64,000 bases of DNA from Erythroxylum novogranatense (lineage: Eukaryota > Streptophyta > Magnoliopsida > Malpighiales > Erythroxylaceae), in the NCBI GenBank assembly GCA_029891385.1, contig CM057233.1, positions 12,155,460 to 12,219,459 on the forward strand, in the 5' to 3' direction. Positions 1 through 10,639 of this stretch are shown here, piece after piece. Both the position numbers and the translations under genes were made by a program. The notes below the pieces were generated by a model. It saw nothing but the letters and a program-made list of their open reading frames with translations, was not told the DNA's origin and made no database searches. The number at the start of each line of letters is the position of its first letter. Within the stretch, counting starts at the first letter, position 1.

Positions 1-213
1 GCAATTGCGTAGTAATTAGTATTTTCGTGTTTGATCCTTAATTTGAGTGATTGAATTAAATTCTTGTCTTAGTTTCATTGCATTTTGAACTTCTGTAACT
101 TGTTTATGGCCTTAGATTTTAGGATTAGATTAGTTCCCTCCTTGTGGGATCGATAACTTTGGTACTATGCTAACGAACCATACACTTACGAATTATCGAG
201 AGTTATTGATTAA
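1..213. other. Unassigned AT-rich leader
   Basis: No open frame or terminal repeat was recognised here. The stretch lies upstream of the first recognisable Copia coding sequence but does not itself read as Copia integrase, so it may be another insertion or a rearranged junction. It cannot be resolved without sequence to the left of the window. Confidence 0.3.
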
Positions 214-659
214 AACTTACATACAATTAAACCACCAATCACTCTACCTGAACATAAGTGGAAGAAAAATGGGCCCAAAACTAGTGATAAATTTTTGTGG
301 GATGTGCCTCTAATAGTGTTGCCTATAGATTTATGGTTAAAGAATAGGGGCCTAACACTTATGGACCAATTATGGAGTTAAGAGACGTAGTGTTTTGTTT
401 TTTTAGGATATATTTTTTATAAAAGTAAGTGTTCAAGTTCCTAAAGGGTCTATCCCTAGTTCTTCTACCAATGATGACATAAAGGAAGAGGAAAATATTG
501 AACTAAGGAGAAGCAAACAAGATAAAGTACCCACTAGTTTCGATTATGACTTTATCACTTCCTTTATGTTAAAAAAACATAAGGAGATAGATGACGATTT
601 TTTGGTGACTTATATTATTGAGGAGATCCCAAAACTTTGAGGAAGCAGTGAGATTTATA
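214..659 (+). pseudogene. Copia A, part 1: integrase C-terminus to RT linker (degenerate)
   Basis: Translating across several frames gives the usual Copia segment after the integrase core: a GPKTSDK-like stretch, then NSVAYRF, then a MELRDVVF-like stretch (family form: ESRDAEFFE), then a charged linker with RRSKQDKVP and an EEIPKT segment that normally precedes the reverse transcriptase. Frameshifts and stops interrupt it, so it is not functional. The next in-frame codons (reading V-R-F-I-D-A-T) resume at 1490 after an 828-bp insertion, which shows that this fragment and the downstream RT fragments were once one element. Family assignment rests on motif order; no complete integrase is present. 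Confidence 0.75.
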
Positions 660-661
660 GA

Positions 662-1489
662 TGTTGGGTCCGTGTTTTGTGTACCGGAGCGAACTAGGCC
701 CAGCGTACCCCAAGTTGGCATGCAACCACAACCTTCAAAGGTATTGTCCTCCTTGGTACTCGAACTCGAGACCTCAAGGTTTTGTTGCATTTAAATGCAT
801 GTCTTTTACCATTGAACTAAGTAGCTCAATGGTAAGAGGCGTGCATTTAAATGCAACAAAACCTTGAGGTCTCGAGTTCGAGTACTAAGGAGGACAATAC
901 CTTCACTTAGCTCAATGGTAAGAGGCGTGCATTTAAATGCAACAAAACCTTGAGGTCTCGAGTTCGAGTACCAAGGAGGAAAATACCTTTGAAGGTTGTG
1001 GTTGCGTGCCAACTTGGGGTACGCTGGGTCTAGTTTGCTCCGGTACACAAAACACAGACCCAACATTAAAAGAGGATAATACCTTTGAAGGTTGTGGTCG
1101 CGTGCCAACTTGGGCTACGTTGGGCCTAGTTAGTCCCGGTACACAAAACACGGACCCAACATTAAAAGGCGCAATATTGGGTCCGTGTTTTGTGTACCGA
1201 GGCGAACAAGCCCCGCGTACCTCAAGTTTGCACGCGACCACAACCTTAATCGGTATTGTCCTTTTTGGTACTCGAACTCGAGACCTCAAGGTTTTGTTGC
1301 ATCTAACTGCACGCCTCTTACCATTTAGCTAAGTTAGCTAAGGTAAGAGGATTGCATTTAAATGCAACAAAACCTTGAGGTCTCGAGTTTGAGTACCAAA
1401 GAGGACAATACCGATTAAGGTTGTGGTCGCGTGCAAACTTAGGGTACGCGGGGCCTGTTCGCCCCGATATGCAAAACACGAACCCAACA
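662..1489. mobile_element. Composite inverted SINE-like element inserted in Copia A
   Basis: The insertion interrupts the Copia frame and is flanked by ATAGA at 657-661 and 1490-1494 (up to ATAGATG if the border is read two bases later). Its outer ends are inverted: it starts TGTTGGGT and ends ACCCAACA. It contains five or six copies of a unit of about 160 bp in alternating orientation: minus at 662 to about 830, plus (partial) to about 902, plus at 903-1066, plus (headless) at about 1069-1167, minus at about 1168-1335, plus at about 1338-1489. Units meet head to head, giving two long fold-back structures. Each complete unit has an RNA polymerase III-like A box and B box, so a tRNA-derived SINE origin is likely. 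A fold-back MITE that captured a tRNA-like core is the alternative. Confidence 0.7.
903..1066 (+). repeat. Best-preserved tRNA-like repeat unit
   Basis: The head reads TAGCTCAATGGTAAG at about 908 (A-box-like), followed by the perfect 12-bp palindrome GCATTTAAATGC, then GAGTTCGAGTACC at 960-972 (B-box-like, with a mismatch at the end of the consensus). The body runs through TTTGAAGGTTGTGGT to the tail CACAGACCCAACATTAAAA. Box spacing of about 50 bp suits a tRNA-derived internal promoter. The head arms do not fold into a complete tRNA, so this is not a functional tRNA gene. Confidence 0.6.
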
Positions 1490-1742
1490 ATAGATGCCAC
1501 CTTTTAGAAGGAAACCATAGATAGTGAGTTTAAGTCAATCATGTCTAATAAAACTTGCGTTTTAGTTGGTCTACCTCGAGGGTGTAAGCCTTTAGAGTGT
1601 AAGTGGATTTTCAAAAAGAAATTGAGACCTGAAGGAATCATTGAGAGGTTTAAGGCAAGACTTGTAATTAAAGACTTTAATCAAAAGCATGGATTGGACT
1701 TTTGTTATACTTACTCTCCTGTTACTAAAAGTGTATCTATAA
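1490..1742 (+). pseudogene. Copia A, part 2: reverse transcriptase N-terminus
   Basis: The reading gives KETIDSEFKSIMSN, GCKPLECKWIFKKKL, FKARLVIKDFNQKHGLDF and YSPVTKSVSI, the canonical start of a Copia reverse transcriptase (family form: CKWIFKKK, then KARLVAKG, then YSPV). An in-frame stop sits near 1506. The frame breaks off at 1742, where a solo LTR has inserted, and continues at 4434 with R-M-L-F-A-I-T-S. The target bases TATAA occur at both edges. Confidence 0.85.
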
Positions 1743-2465
1743 TGTAGCGCCCCCTTACCGCAAGGTACGCACCGGGACTCTCGTGGGCCGTTCCGACGCA
1801 TATCCCACAATAAGGGTGCATTACGTTCGATCAATACTATAATCCACATGGCATAAATATAATAAAATCCGCAATATAAAAATCACTAAATTTCAAAAAC
1901 CATAATACTTTTCTCATTTAATAAAATCAATCAGAAATATAGACAAGTCTATCAGTTCCCTACAGACTAAATACAACAATCCAAAAAGGAAACTGATACA
2001 AAAGTCCATACTAAGTCATCCCCAAAATCCAATCCCAGCTGACCGACCTATGTGTCATCGCCTCTCTCGCCAGTGCGCTCACGCGGCAAGAGAAGTATAA
2101 CTCTGGAGCTAGGAGTCTAATCTATCAGTCCTGAAAAATAAATACAATTTTGGGTGAGTTTGCGAACTCAATGAGAAACCATCATCGATGGTTCACTCAA
2201 TTCATGCATTACGCAAATTGCGTACAACACATCACAGTAACATTTAAAATATCGTATAATAGTTCACATTTTCTCATGCCATCACAGTTCTCAGTATTTA
2301 TAACAAATCAGTTATCACAAATCAGTTATCACACTTGTATGCAATGCATATGTGACTCTTTTCCGGTTATTTCAGTGTTGTGACCGAGTGCCTATTCAGT
2401 GACAGTGTTCAGTGGACGCGTTAGGGAGTAAGAGAGCCCTTATGTAGGATGCACTAACTCCCCTC

Positions 2466-2509
2466 GAGCTCGAGGCTCGGTTCAGTGACAGTGTTCGAGC
2501 TCAAAGCTC
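2466..2509. repeat. Mini-hairpins GAGC/GCTC in the solo LTR
   Basis: GAGCTCGAGGCTC lies at 2466-2478 and GAGCTCAAAGCTC at 2497-2509. Each is a 4-bp stem with a 5-nt loop. This is the same motif class that forms longer arrays in the LARD LTRs. Confidence 0.65.
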
Positions 2510-3309
2510 TTTTCAGTAATAGTAGCGACTCAGGTCACAACGTTCATTATTTGTTCATTCAATTATGCATGTAATGCATATGCCCAGTAATTCACAGTCA
2601 AATGGCTGTAATAGCCCATTTATCACAATTTCTCATAATCATGTGGCAGTCAAATCCAACTTATTAATAGCATGCATTTCGGTCCTAAGCATTCACATAC
2701 TCATACCATGCACATTTACAAACAGTTCACGTAGAGCATTTATCAATCAAAAATTGAGGAACCAACTAGGTTACTCACATGTAACTTCCGAGCTACTGCC
2801 TGGAAGTCCCAGCAATATCCGTGGAATGACGATCCAACGGTGCCTCTATAATAGTTAAATAATTTCCCATTACTAGATGTTCAATCAAAATAATTCAACG
2901 ATGCATATATCTTAATTAAAAGATGTACGATGCATGTTCATGATTTTCCGGTGCTAAACCCCAATTTTCACTATCTTCTGCCTCATAACCAATATTCACT
3001 ATTCACAAGATCAATAGCACCCATAGATTTCATAAGTCTCCAATTAAATCTCCAATTATCAAGAAACTATCCTTAGGTTGCAATAGGAAACTATAATCGA
3101 CTTTCTCTCTATGATTAAAACCATACTAATTTAAATTCTAACTCTCATTCATTTCCTCAATTGTAGACCTCTTTCTCTAGATCATAACGAATCAGAAATC
3201 ACCTCAATTGGAGGTCTACACCATAAGTTATGCCCCATAAACTAAATTATTTCACTTCAAGAAACTGCCCCTCGCTGCGACCAAGGGTCCTTCGCCACGA
3301 CGTAAGGGT

Positions 3310-3520
3310 CGCTCGTCGCGGCGTGGGAAACGTTCTCCGTGGCGAACACATTTCTTTGACTCATCGCGACGTGAGGAAGGAGGCTTGTCGCGACGAGAAT
3401 TCATACGCTCGCCGCGACGTCTCGCCCTACACGTCGCGGCGATGAGGAGCAAATCGCTCATCGCGACGAGTACGCATTTTACTCGTCGCGGCGAGGCTGC
3501 TATCAGACGTCACGACGTGC
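3310..3520. repeat. CpG-rich palindrome array, about 24-bp period
   Basis: Cores of the form TCGCGA/TCGCGG or close variants begin at about 3315, 3337 (degenerate), 3364, 3388, 3412, 3434, 3461, 3485 and 3510, so spacing is 22-27 bp. Most cores sit in a palindrome close to CTCGTCGCGACGAG; variants such as CTCGCCGCGACG and CTCATCGCGACGAG occur. The array is GC-rich inside a strongly AT-rich LTR. Arginine- and alanine-rich frames across it are by-products of the repeat and are not called as genes. Confidence 0.75.
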
Positions 3521-4433
3521 GGCTCTACCGTCTTCTCCGAACGACTTTTCATCTTTTCTCTCTCTAGAAACCATCATTAACTCACTAAAAACTACCCTAT
3601 CTTTCACATTAAACACCATAAATGCATCAAACAACTATAAATAACAACATTAAAGCCATTAAACTTACCAAATCGAAGCTCAAATCCTTAAATTCTAAAT
3701 CTCCGAAAATCTCTCAAACCCCTAACAACCACGGTGATCTCCCATAGCCATACCAAACATCATCCTCTCCAAGATTCCTAACAGATATTCAACCACAATG
3801 AAGGAGAAACAAGCAAGAATCTCTAAGGGGAAAAGATCGAAGTCAAAAACGAGAAGAGGAAGAAGATTCGTGCCCTAGGAGATGATGTCTTCTAATTTTT
3901 CAAACATAAGATATATATATATAGGGTTGATTTAAACCTATAGATCATAGTCCTCAAATTCATTAAATTTCAGTCTCTAAATTCCAATGGCTCAGTATTT
4001 TTATTCCTAAAGTCACAAATCAAATTTTTCCATGCCATTTGCCCATCAATTTCGAAACCAGAATCTAATTCGTCGGTCTCTAAGTCATTTTCCCGGTCCG
4101 GACCCATAACTCCAAAAATTCCTGAAAAATTTCTATAAATCCTCAAAAATATAAAACACAAGATCCTATACTCCAATTTCAATTTCCAATTCTCAAAAAT
4201 TCAATTCTCATTCTAATTCAACTATACAAACCTAATTATTCCTAAATTCTCAATCAAATCACAATCCAACCAATTCATGATCACAATTAAACACCGGAAA
4301 ATGCCATGAATGCATGTACCTATAAATGCATGTGCAATTAACTCATAAATGCTCAGTTAATAAAATGCAGTAAGAAATTCTACCCAGTCCCAATTTACCG
4401 ATATGCCCATCACATCGATAACGGGATGCTACA

Positions 4434-5635
4434 TATAAGGATGTTGTTTGCTATTACCTCGGTATTTAAACTTTGTGTGTAGCAAATGGATGTTAAGACA
4501 ACTTTCTTGAATGGTGATCTAGATGATGAAATTTATATGGTCCAGCCTGAGGGGTTTAGAGTGCCTAGTCAAGAACAAAAGATGTGTAAGTTGGTTAAGT
4601 CTTTATATGGACTTAACAAGCTCTCAAATAGTGGTATGAGAAATTTGAAAGTGAGATTTTCAAACATGGTTTCACCTCTTGTGATGTTGATTCTTGCATT
4701 TATATTAAATCTGATGCCAATAATTGTGATCATAACTCTTTATGTAGATGATATGTTTATTTTTGGTACTAGCTTATTTGTCATTGATGCTACCAAGAGT
4801 TTGCTAAAGTATTCCTTTGATATGAAAGATCTTGGAGCTGTGGACTTTATTTTAGGAGCTAAAGTTGATAGGACTGTCTCTGATTTTAGGTTAATCAAAC
4901 TCATTGTGTTGAGAAAATTTTAAAGGAATTTGGTTACTATAATGTTGATCTAGTCAAGACTCCCTATAATGCTAATGTTGCTTTAAAGAAAAATTTTAGT
5001 GATAGCATAAACCAAGGTGAGGATGCTAAAATTCTTGGTAGCATAATGTACTTGATGAACTATTATCGTCCTGATATTGCATATTGTATGAGTATACTTA
5101 GTAGGTATAATCATAATCCTAGTTAAGAACATTGGCATGCATTGATTTGTTTGTTGAGATATTTGAAAGGTACTATGCATTATGGATTATCTTTTTGTGG
5201 TCATCCTCTTATATTGGAGGGGTGTTTTGATGCTAACTGGGTTACGGAGAGTGATGATATACATTCTACTAGTTGTTATATTTTTACCTTAGTTGAAGTT
5301 ATTGTGTCTTAGAAATCTTCCAAGCAGACGTGTATCGGAAGATCAACAATGAAGGCTGAGTTTATAGCTTTGGAACTAGTAGGATGGGAAGATGAGTCTC
5401 TAAGGAATATCTTAGCTAATATCCTGCTTTGGGAAAATTTGATTCCTTATCTGTTCCTTTATTTTGATTTGCAGGCTGCCATTTATGTTGCCAAGAATAA
5501 GGCATATAATGGCAAAAGTAGACATATCATATTGAGACATAAAATTGTACTTTAATTATACATGGTGTAATTTCTCTAAACTATGTCAAGTCAGAGAGAA
5601 ACTTAGCGGATCCATTTACAAAAGCTTTGAGTAGG
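4434..5635 (+). pseudogene. Copia A, part 3: reverse transcriptase and RNase H
   Basis: After the solo LTR the Copia reading resumes: QMDVKTTFLNGDLDDEIYM, QPEGF, LVKSLYGL, then the catalytic loop as LYVDDMFIFG near 4740 and MKDLGAVDFILGAKV. Further frames supply the RNase H portion: DIAYCMSILSRY, RYLKGTMHYGL, FDANW near 5230 and RSTMKAEFIAL, then QAAIYVAKNKAYN and a remnant of the DPFTKAL terminus near 5610. At least four frameshifts or stops are present, for example at 4481 and 5126, so the element is dead. The YVDD box is intact. Confidence 0.88.
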
Positions 5636-6460
5636 GAAAGAGTTTCAGAGCATGTTAAAGGGATGGGGTTGAGCCCAATTATGGAGTAACCTCGTGATGG
5701 ATAACCGCCTTAGGAAACTAAGTTCAATGGGTCAAACAAAGTTATATGGTGACTACTTACTTGTACATTATTTAGGAATAATATTGAGATATTCAGTTGT
5801 TAATAGCATCCTTTAGCTTGACTTTACTGTGTTTGATGAGGTTAGATTGTTTAATCATTAATGACTTCCATAGCCCAAGTTTGGGTGGTGTGAGAGTTCA
5901 CACTGAGTAGGAAAATAGTTTCATAGCATGTTAAAGGGATGAGGTTGAGCCCAATTATGGAGTAACCTTATGATGGACAACCGTCTTGGGAAACCAAGTT
6001 TAATGGGTCAAATAAAGTTATATGGTGACTACTTACTTGTATATTATTTGTGGAATAATACTGAGATATTCAGTTGTTGATAGCATCTTTTAGCTTGACT
6101 TTACTGTGTTTAATGAGGTTATATTGTTTAATCATTAATGATTTCCATAGCCCAAGGTTGGGTTGTGTGAGCAGTTCACACTAAGTAGGAAAATAGTTTC
6201 AAAACATGTTAAAGGGATGAGGTTGATCCCAATTATGGAGTAACCTTGTGATGGACAACCGTCTTAGGAAACCAAGTTCAATGGGTCAAACAAAGTTATG
6301 TGGTGACTACTTACTTGTACATTGTTTGTGGAATGATACTGAGATATTCAGTTGTTGATAGCATCCTTTAGCATGACTTTACTATGTTTGATGAGACTGG
6401 ATTATTTAATCATTAATGAATTCCATAGCCCAAGTTTGGGTGGTGTGAGCAGTTCACATT
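5634..6460 (+). repeat. Three tandem copies of about 277 bp in the Copia A 3' tail
   Basis: Three successive units begin near 5634, 5910 and 6188. Each carries CATGTTAAAGGGATG, CCAATTATGGAGTAACC, CAATGGGTCAAA (or AATGGGTCAAA), GGTGACTACTTACTTGTA, GAGATATTCAGTTGTT and a copy ending in CAGTTCACA or a close variant. The unit spans the region just after the RNase H stop and before the polypurine tract. Units differ by scattered substitutions. The third passes into unique sequence at TTTGATGGACTC. Plain Copia elements have this segment once. Confidence 0.85.
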
Positions 6461-6703
6461 TGATGGACTCACCTACGTGGTTGTTGGGAGCTAGCCACCA
6501 TCCCATGAGAGTATTTAGGCTATCTCTCGAGAGTGATCATAAGACTAGGGCATTTTGAAGTTGTTTATTTCTCTAGCAGGTTATGTCTCTGATTTTCTTG
6601 GACACCAAGTTCAAGACTTAGTTCACCTGATTTTTTTTCAATCTCGCTCCTAAATTGTTGCAACTTTTTTTATCAAGTTTTGGACCAAGTGGGGGATTGT
6701 TAG
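6461..6703 (+). other. Copia A 3' end: polypurine tract and start of 3' LTR
   Basis: After unique 3' untranslated sequence the tract AAGTGGGGGAT (about 6687-6697) matches the Copia polypurine tract. It is followed by TGTTAG at 6698-6703, taken as the first bases of the 3' LTR. The LTR is then split by LARD-1 and resumes after 17990. The bases GTTAG at 6699-6703 are the target duplication of LARD-1. Confidence 0.7.
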
Positions 6704-9700
6704 TGTAGCACCCCACTCTCGCGAGACTCGAACCCGACATCGACGGTGATATCCGAGCCCGCGACCCGCGAGGGTGGTATGCTAGAGCAGTCAATGCAGT
6801 TTAAAAAAAACTCATTATGATATTTTTCTTTTTGAAAACAGTCGAGTGTGCGGAAATAATAAACGATTCGAGCTCGTGATACGAAAACCCTTTTCGGTCA
6901 TATGCTTTATCAAAGATCACATTTCAAAACAATATTTATCAATTAGGGCCTCAAATAATTCAGTACTATTTTTGAGGAATATAAATTTACACATAATTCA
7001 AAATGACACAAATGCAGACGTGAACTGATCCCGACTTCAAACACCGACTCTCTTGCAGTAATCATACTCCCGTTCCACTAACGGGGTACTCTTCAATACC
7101 TGAAAAATAATTGCAATGTTGGGTGAGTTTGTGAACTCAATGAGAAACCATCATCGATGGTCCACCCAATGCATGCATATACAATCAACTCATATCATAG
7201 CACATATTAACATATTCCAAATTATCCCATGCATTGCCAATTTTACACATATAAGGCGTATCGCCTTTCACACAAATCAGATTTTATCATTCATATATAT
7301 GATGCACATGTGACATTTTTCTATTTTTATTTCGTTGTTGTGACCGTGCTTTGAATTGTCCCAAAGGATGGCGGGCATATTGCGTTGAGCCTGAGGCTCT
7401 GATACTCGTTGGGCGTGATATGCCCTGATACATTGAGCCAGTGGCTCTGTAAACATTGGACCAGAGGTCCTGTGCGTTGAGCTTAAAGCTCTCATATATG
7501 TTAGGCATAGCCCTGATCATCGAGCTAAAGCTCGGAATTACGTTGGCTCCACCGGTCACAACTGTCATTATCTGATCATGCAATTATGCATGAATGCATA
7601 TGCCTCGGTTTACAATAATTTGTGTCACAACCTAATACACTAAGTCCAATTTCGCACTTAACCAATTCACTTTCAATTATGCACATTTAACACTTCTATA
7701 ACACATTCCAAATACTTCGAACACCTGTGGTTCGAAATCAATTAAAACAAACACACATAATCATTCCTTAACTCCACATGGCAATCGTACATGAAATTAA
7801 ACACATATAGGTTGAGAAACCAACTAGGTTACTCACCTATTACTTCCGAGCTAATGTCGGGAAGTCTCTGCTACGTCGGTCGTTCGACGCTCCAGTTGGG
7901 CCTCTATAAGAATCAGAGAATAAAACGATCACTAACTATTCAATCCGAACTAGTAACGATGCACATGTAAGTGTAAAATGCATGTTCATGATATTCCCGG
8001 CCCTAATCCCATTTTTTTCCATTAGAACAATCTGTTTAAAATTTGAAATCCAATGGCGCTGACGGCGCTTAATTTGGTCCTGTATAGGTCCCTAATTAAA
8101 TAAAACAATGAATAAAGGCTCCGTTACCCGAGCCCACGTCAATTTTCCGTCCACAAATTCCCAATTTCTCAAAAAATGAAATTAAATAATCAATGAATCC
8201 GATGCCTCAAGAATCAGGTCAATCGGACGTCGGACGGCAAAGTTATTCACGAAAGAAACCAAAATTCAAATAAAACAATTAATATATCTATATCTATAAG
8301 CCCTTATTTCCTTCTTTTTTTTTCTTGTTTTCCAACTGAATTTCAATCCTCTATGACTTTTTGTACACAATTCAGAAAATTGCAAACCATACCTTGTTGG
8401 AAAGAAAATGAAACCCTCTACAAGTTTCATTTAGACCATTGAAATTAATTCCACCCCTAAGGTGTCAAAATCCCATGAAAGCTCTGCTCACTCAAAATCA
8501 CTCAACACAAGACAAGATCTTGTAAATTCAGTAACTTTCATTCTCTTCAGTCAAAAATTACAAAATAAATATTCTCATCAAGATCACAATGTTATATTAA
8601 ACTTTCTTGAATAATCAAAATCCCAATTCATTTACTAACTAGGTCAAATAATTCACCGAAGCATCTATCTACTAAACTGTCCCAATCTGAGCAGTAAATT
8701 TCTAACTAGTATATCTCCTAGCAAAAATATCAAATAAATGCATACTTTATACCTATGGAAAGATAAAACACAATTCTACACTTCTCATGAAGGGCTTCAA
8801 AGCGAATTTCATCTCTAACAAGCTTAAAACTTTCATGCAATTTCTTGATCGAGGCGTGATCAATAACCTCATGCAGGTACAGATTTTGAAAATTCATTAC
8901 TACCACATCTGATCTCCAAATATTACATGTTGTATACCATTTTCAAGATAATTGTTTCCTATACAACTCTTCAGAAGATCACTCAAGCCAATTCAATTAA
9001 CAGAAATTGCTAAATTTGCTACTAATCAGAATGTGCACCAAATCCACACTTAGTCTAGGTTTCCACAAAATACATAATATCAGTCAATATTCCACAGTGC
9101 CTATCTCCCAATATACAGATCTACAAATAGCAAAATTAGTGGGAATGGAAAGCTAACTTAATAAGCTTCAACTTTCATTTAGACCAATTTCCCTAATTCC
9201 ATCTCAATTAATTTAGAAAAATCATCAAAACTCTAGGTCTTTTGGTTGATACATCGTTCATACTGATCACAACAGTAACTTTCCAAGCCAAAATTAAACC
9301 TCTTAAGTCTACAATTAGACAACACCTATTTCACACAAAATTGTAGCCAAGAAGACAAAGTTTCATTTGGAACAAACCTCACCTCATTTTCATAACCACA
9401 CAATGAGTTATGCTCAAAACATTGCAATAGGTTCAATATCCATTTTCCAGCTTTCATCTTCAACTTAACTCCTATCACTTCTACTACCAATAACACATCA
9501 CTAAACATCCATTTACACCTCTAATTCAGCCACAAAATCATCACAACGATTTCTTGTATAATTGAGCATAATTGGCAGAAACCACATACACAACTTCCAT
9601 ACTTTATTTCCATTCATTAAACATCATAAACATCATTAACAACATTACATTTACATTCTTTAACTACCATATCCAATTCCTTCACACAAGCATGCATGTA

Positions 9701-10639
9701 AACCCATACAAAACTACCACCTTCGTGATCAAATAAATGCATAAAGGATCCCCATGAATGCTTCTAACTACCAAGAGAAGAAATATAAACATCAATTCTC
9801 ACCTAACAAGTTGTAAACTCTTCACTTCTCCAAGTTTCACTCAAACCTCTCAACCTCTCTTCACACCTATGGTTACCACTCTTTAAGGCAAGGATTGAGC
9901 TTTTTGTGCATAAAAGAAGAGTAAGCACATAGGATATGAAGGTCTAGATAAGTGGAGGAAGGTAGCACTTTAAAAGAAGAAGAAAACAAGCAAAGGAAGG
10001 AGGAGGAACAAAACCCATGAAGGAGGGAGGAAGAAGCATTCACGGATGAAGGAAAAATTTTGCTTTTAAAAGTGATTTGTGACTTTTGAAGGAGGAGTGT
10101 CCGTATAGTATAAGAATAGCTTAAGAAATGAGAGGACACTTGTCCTTTGATGGAGAGAAAAAGACAAAAATCAATTTAGACTATTTAATAAAGGAATCCC
10201 TAATATAAATTCATCTTTAATCCCTCTAATGCTAATGGCTCTATAACAACTCCAAAAAAATCAATTATCCAATATTTCAGTGCCTTTAGGCAGTACTTTT
10301 CACTACGGAAAACCCACTCAGTCAGCCAATTAGAAATTTTTCGGTCCGGGAAAATAACCCAAAAAATTCCAGAAAAATTGTCACAAATCCCTAAAAATGT
10401 AAAACACTCAATGACGCAATCCGAATAATTTTTTAAATACAAGAACCATATTAATCACAGTAAAACTACATTAGGCACAAAAACCGGGAATGTCATGTAT
10501 GCATGTACAGTATTTTCATGTGCACAAATGATACTGTGTACCAATCCTATTATGCATGAACAGTCCTAAGTCATCCGATCCATCTCATCCTATGCCAAAT
10601 TTACTATTTTACCATTTCAGTAGGGGGTGGGATGTTACA
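6704..10639 (-). repeat. LARD-1 LTR (left; 3' LTR of the minus-strand element)
   Basis: It starts TGTAGCACCCCACTC and ends GGGATGTTACA. It is the direct repeat of 14063-17990. It includes the paired palindromes (7124-7161), the mini-hairpin array (7387-7533) and the TTCGAAC...GTTCGAA hairpin at 7716-7736. Short frames near 9326-9508 and 9873-10139 recur at the same place in the other LTR and are not treated as genes. Confidence 0.93.
7387..7533. repeat. Array of seven mini-hairpins, 19-24 bp apart
   Basis: Perfect stems: GAGCCTGAGGCTC (7387-7399), GGGC...GCCC (7411-7425), GAGCCAGTGGCTC (7435-7447), GGACCAGAGGTCC (7458-7470), GAGCTTAAAGCTC (7479-7491), a weaker GGC...GCC unit near 7503, and GAGCTAAAGCTC (7522-7533). 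Start-to-start spacing is 24, 24, 23, 21, 24 and 19. Stem sequence changes between units with both sides changing together. Confidence 0.8.

Larger units (their letters stand above)
1743..4433 (-). mobile_element. Solo LTR (2.69 kb) of the long-LTR family
   Basis: The block starts TGTAGC and ends GCTACA and is flanked by the exact 5-bp duplication TATAA at 1738-1742 and 4434-4438. Removing it and one TATAA restores the Copia reading. There are no internal region, primer site or coding frames, so it is most simply a solo LTR left by LTR-LTR recombination. Orientation is inferred from shared blocks with the LARD LTRs: on the minus strand it starts TGTAGCATCCC and ends GGGGCGCTACA. Shared blocks include the paired palindromes at 2155-2193, hairpins at 2466-2478 and 2497-2509, and an AACCAACTAGGTTACTCA segment at 2760-2777. 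It differs from the LARD LTRs in carrying a CpG-rich palindrome array at 3310-3520. Confidence 0.88.

Noticed and set aside
903..1066. Functional tRNA gene
   Set aside because: A and B boxes are recognisable but no cloverleaf with acceptor pairing forms; it is a SINE-like unit.
3230..3567. Arginine-rich overlapping frames on both strands
   Set aside because: They are produced by the CpG palindrome array; the same words read on both strands.
7387..7533. Regularly spaced repeats that might suggest a CRISPR-like array
   Set aside because: The units are short hairpins with varying stems in a plant LTR; there are no identical repeats with unique spacers and no associated genes.
9873..10139. 88-codon minus-strand frame, repeated at 17224-17490
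   Set aside because: It lies in both LTRs of LARD-1, so its conservation reflects LTR identity, not selection on protein. No family resemblance.
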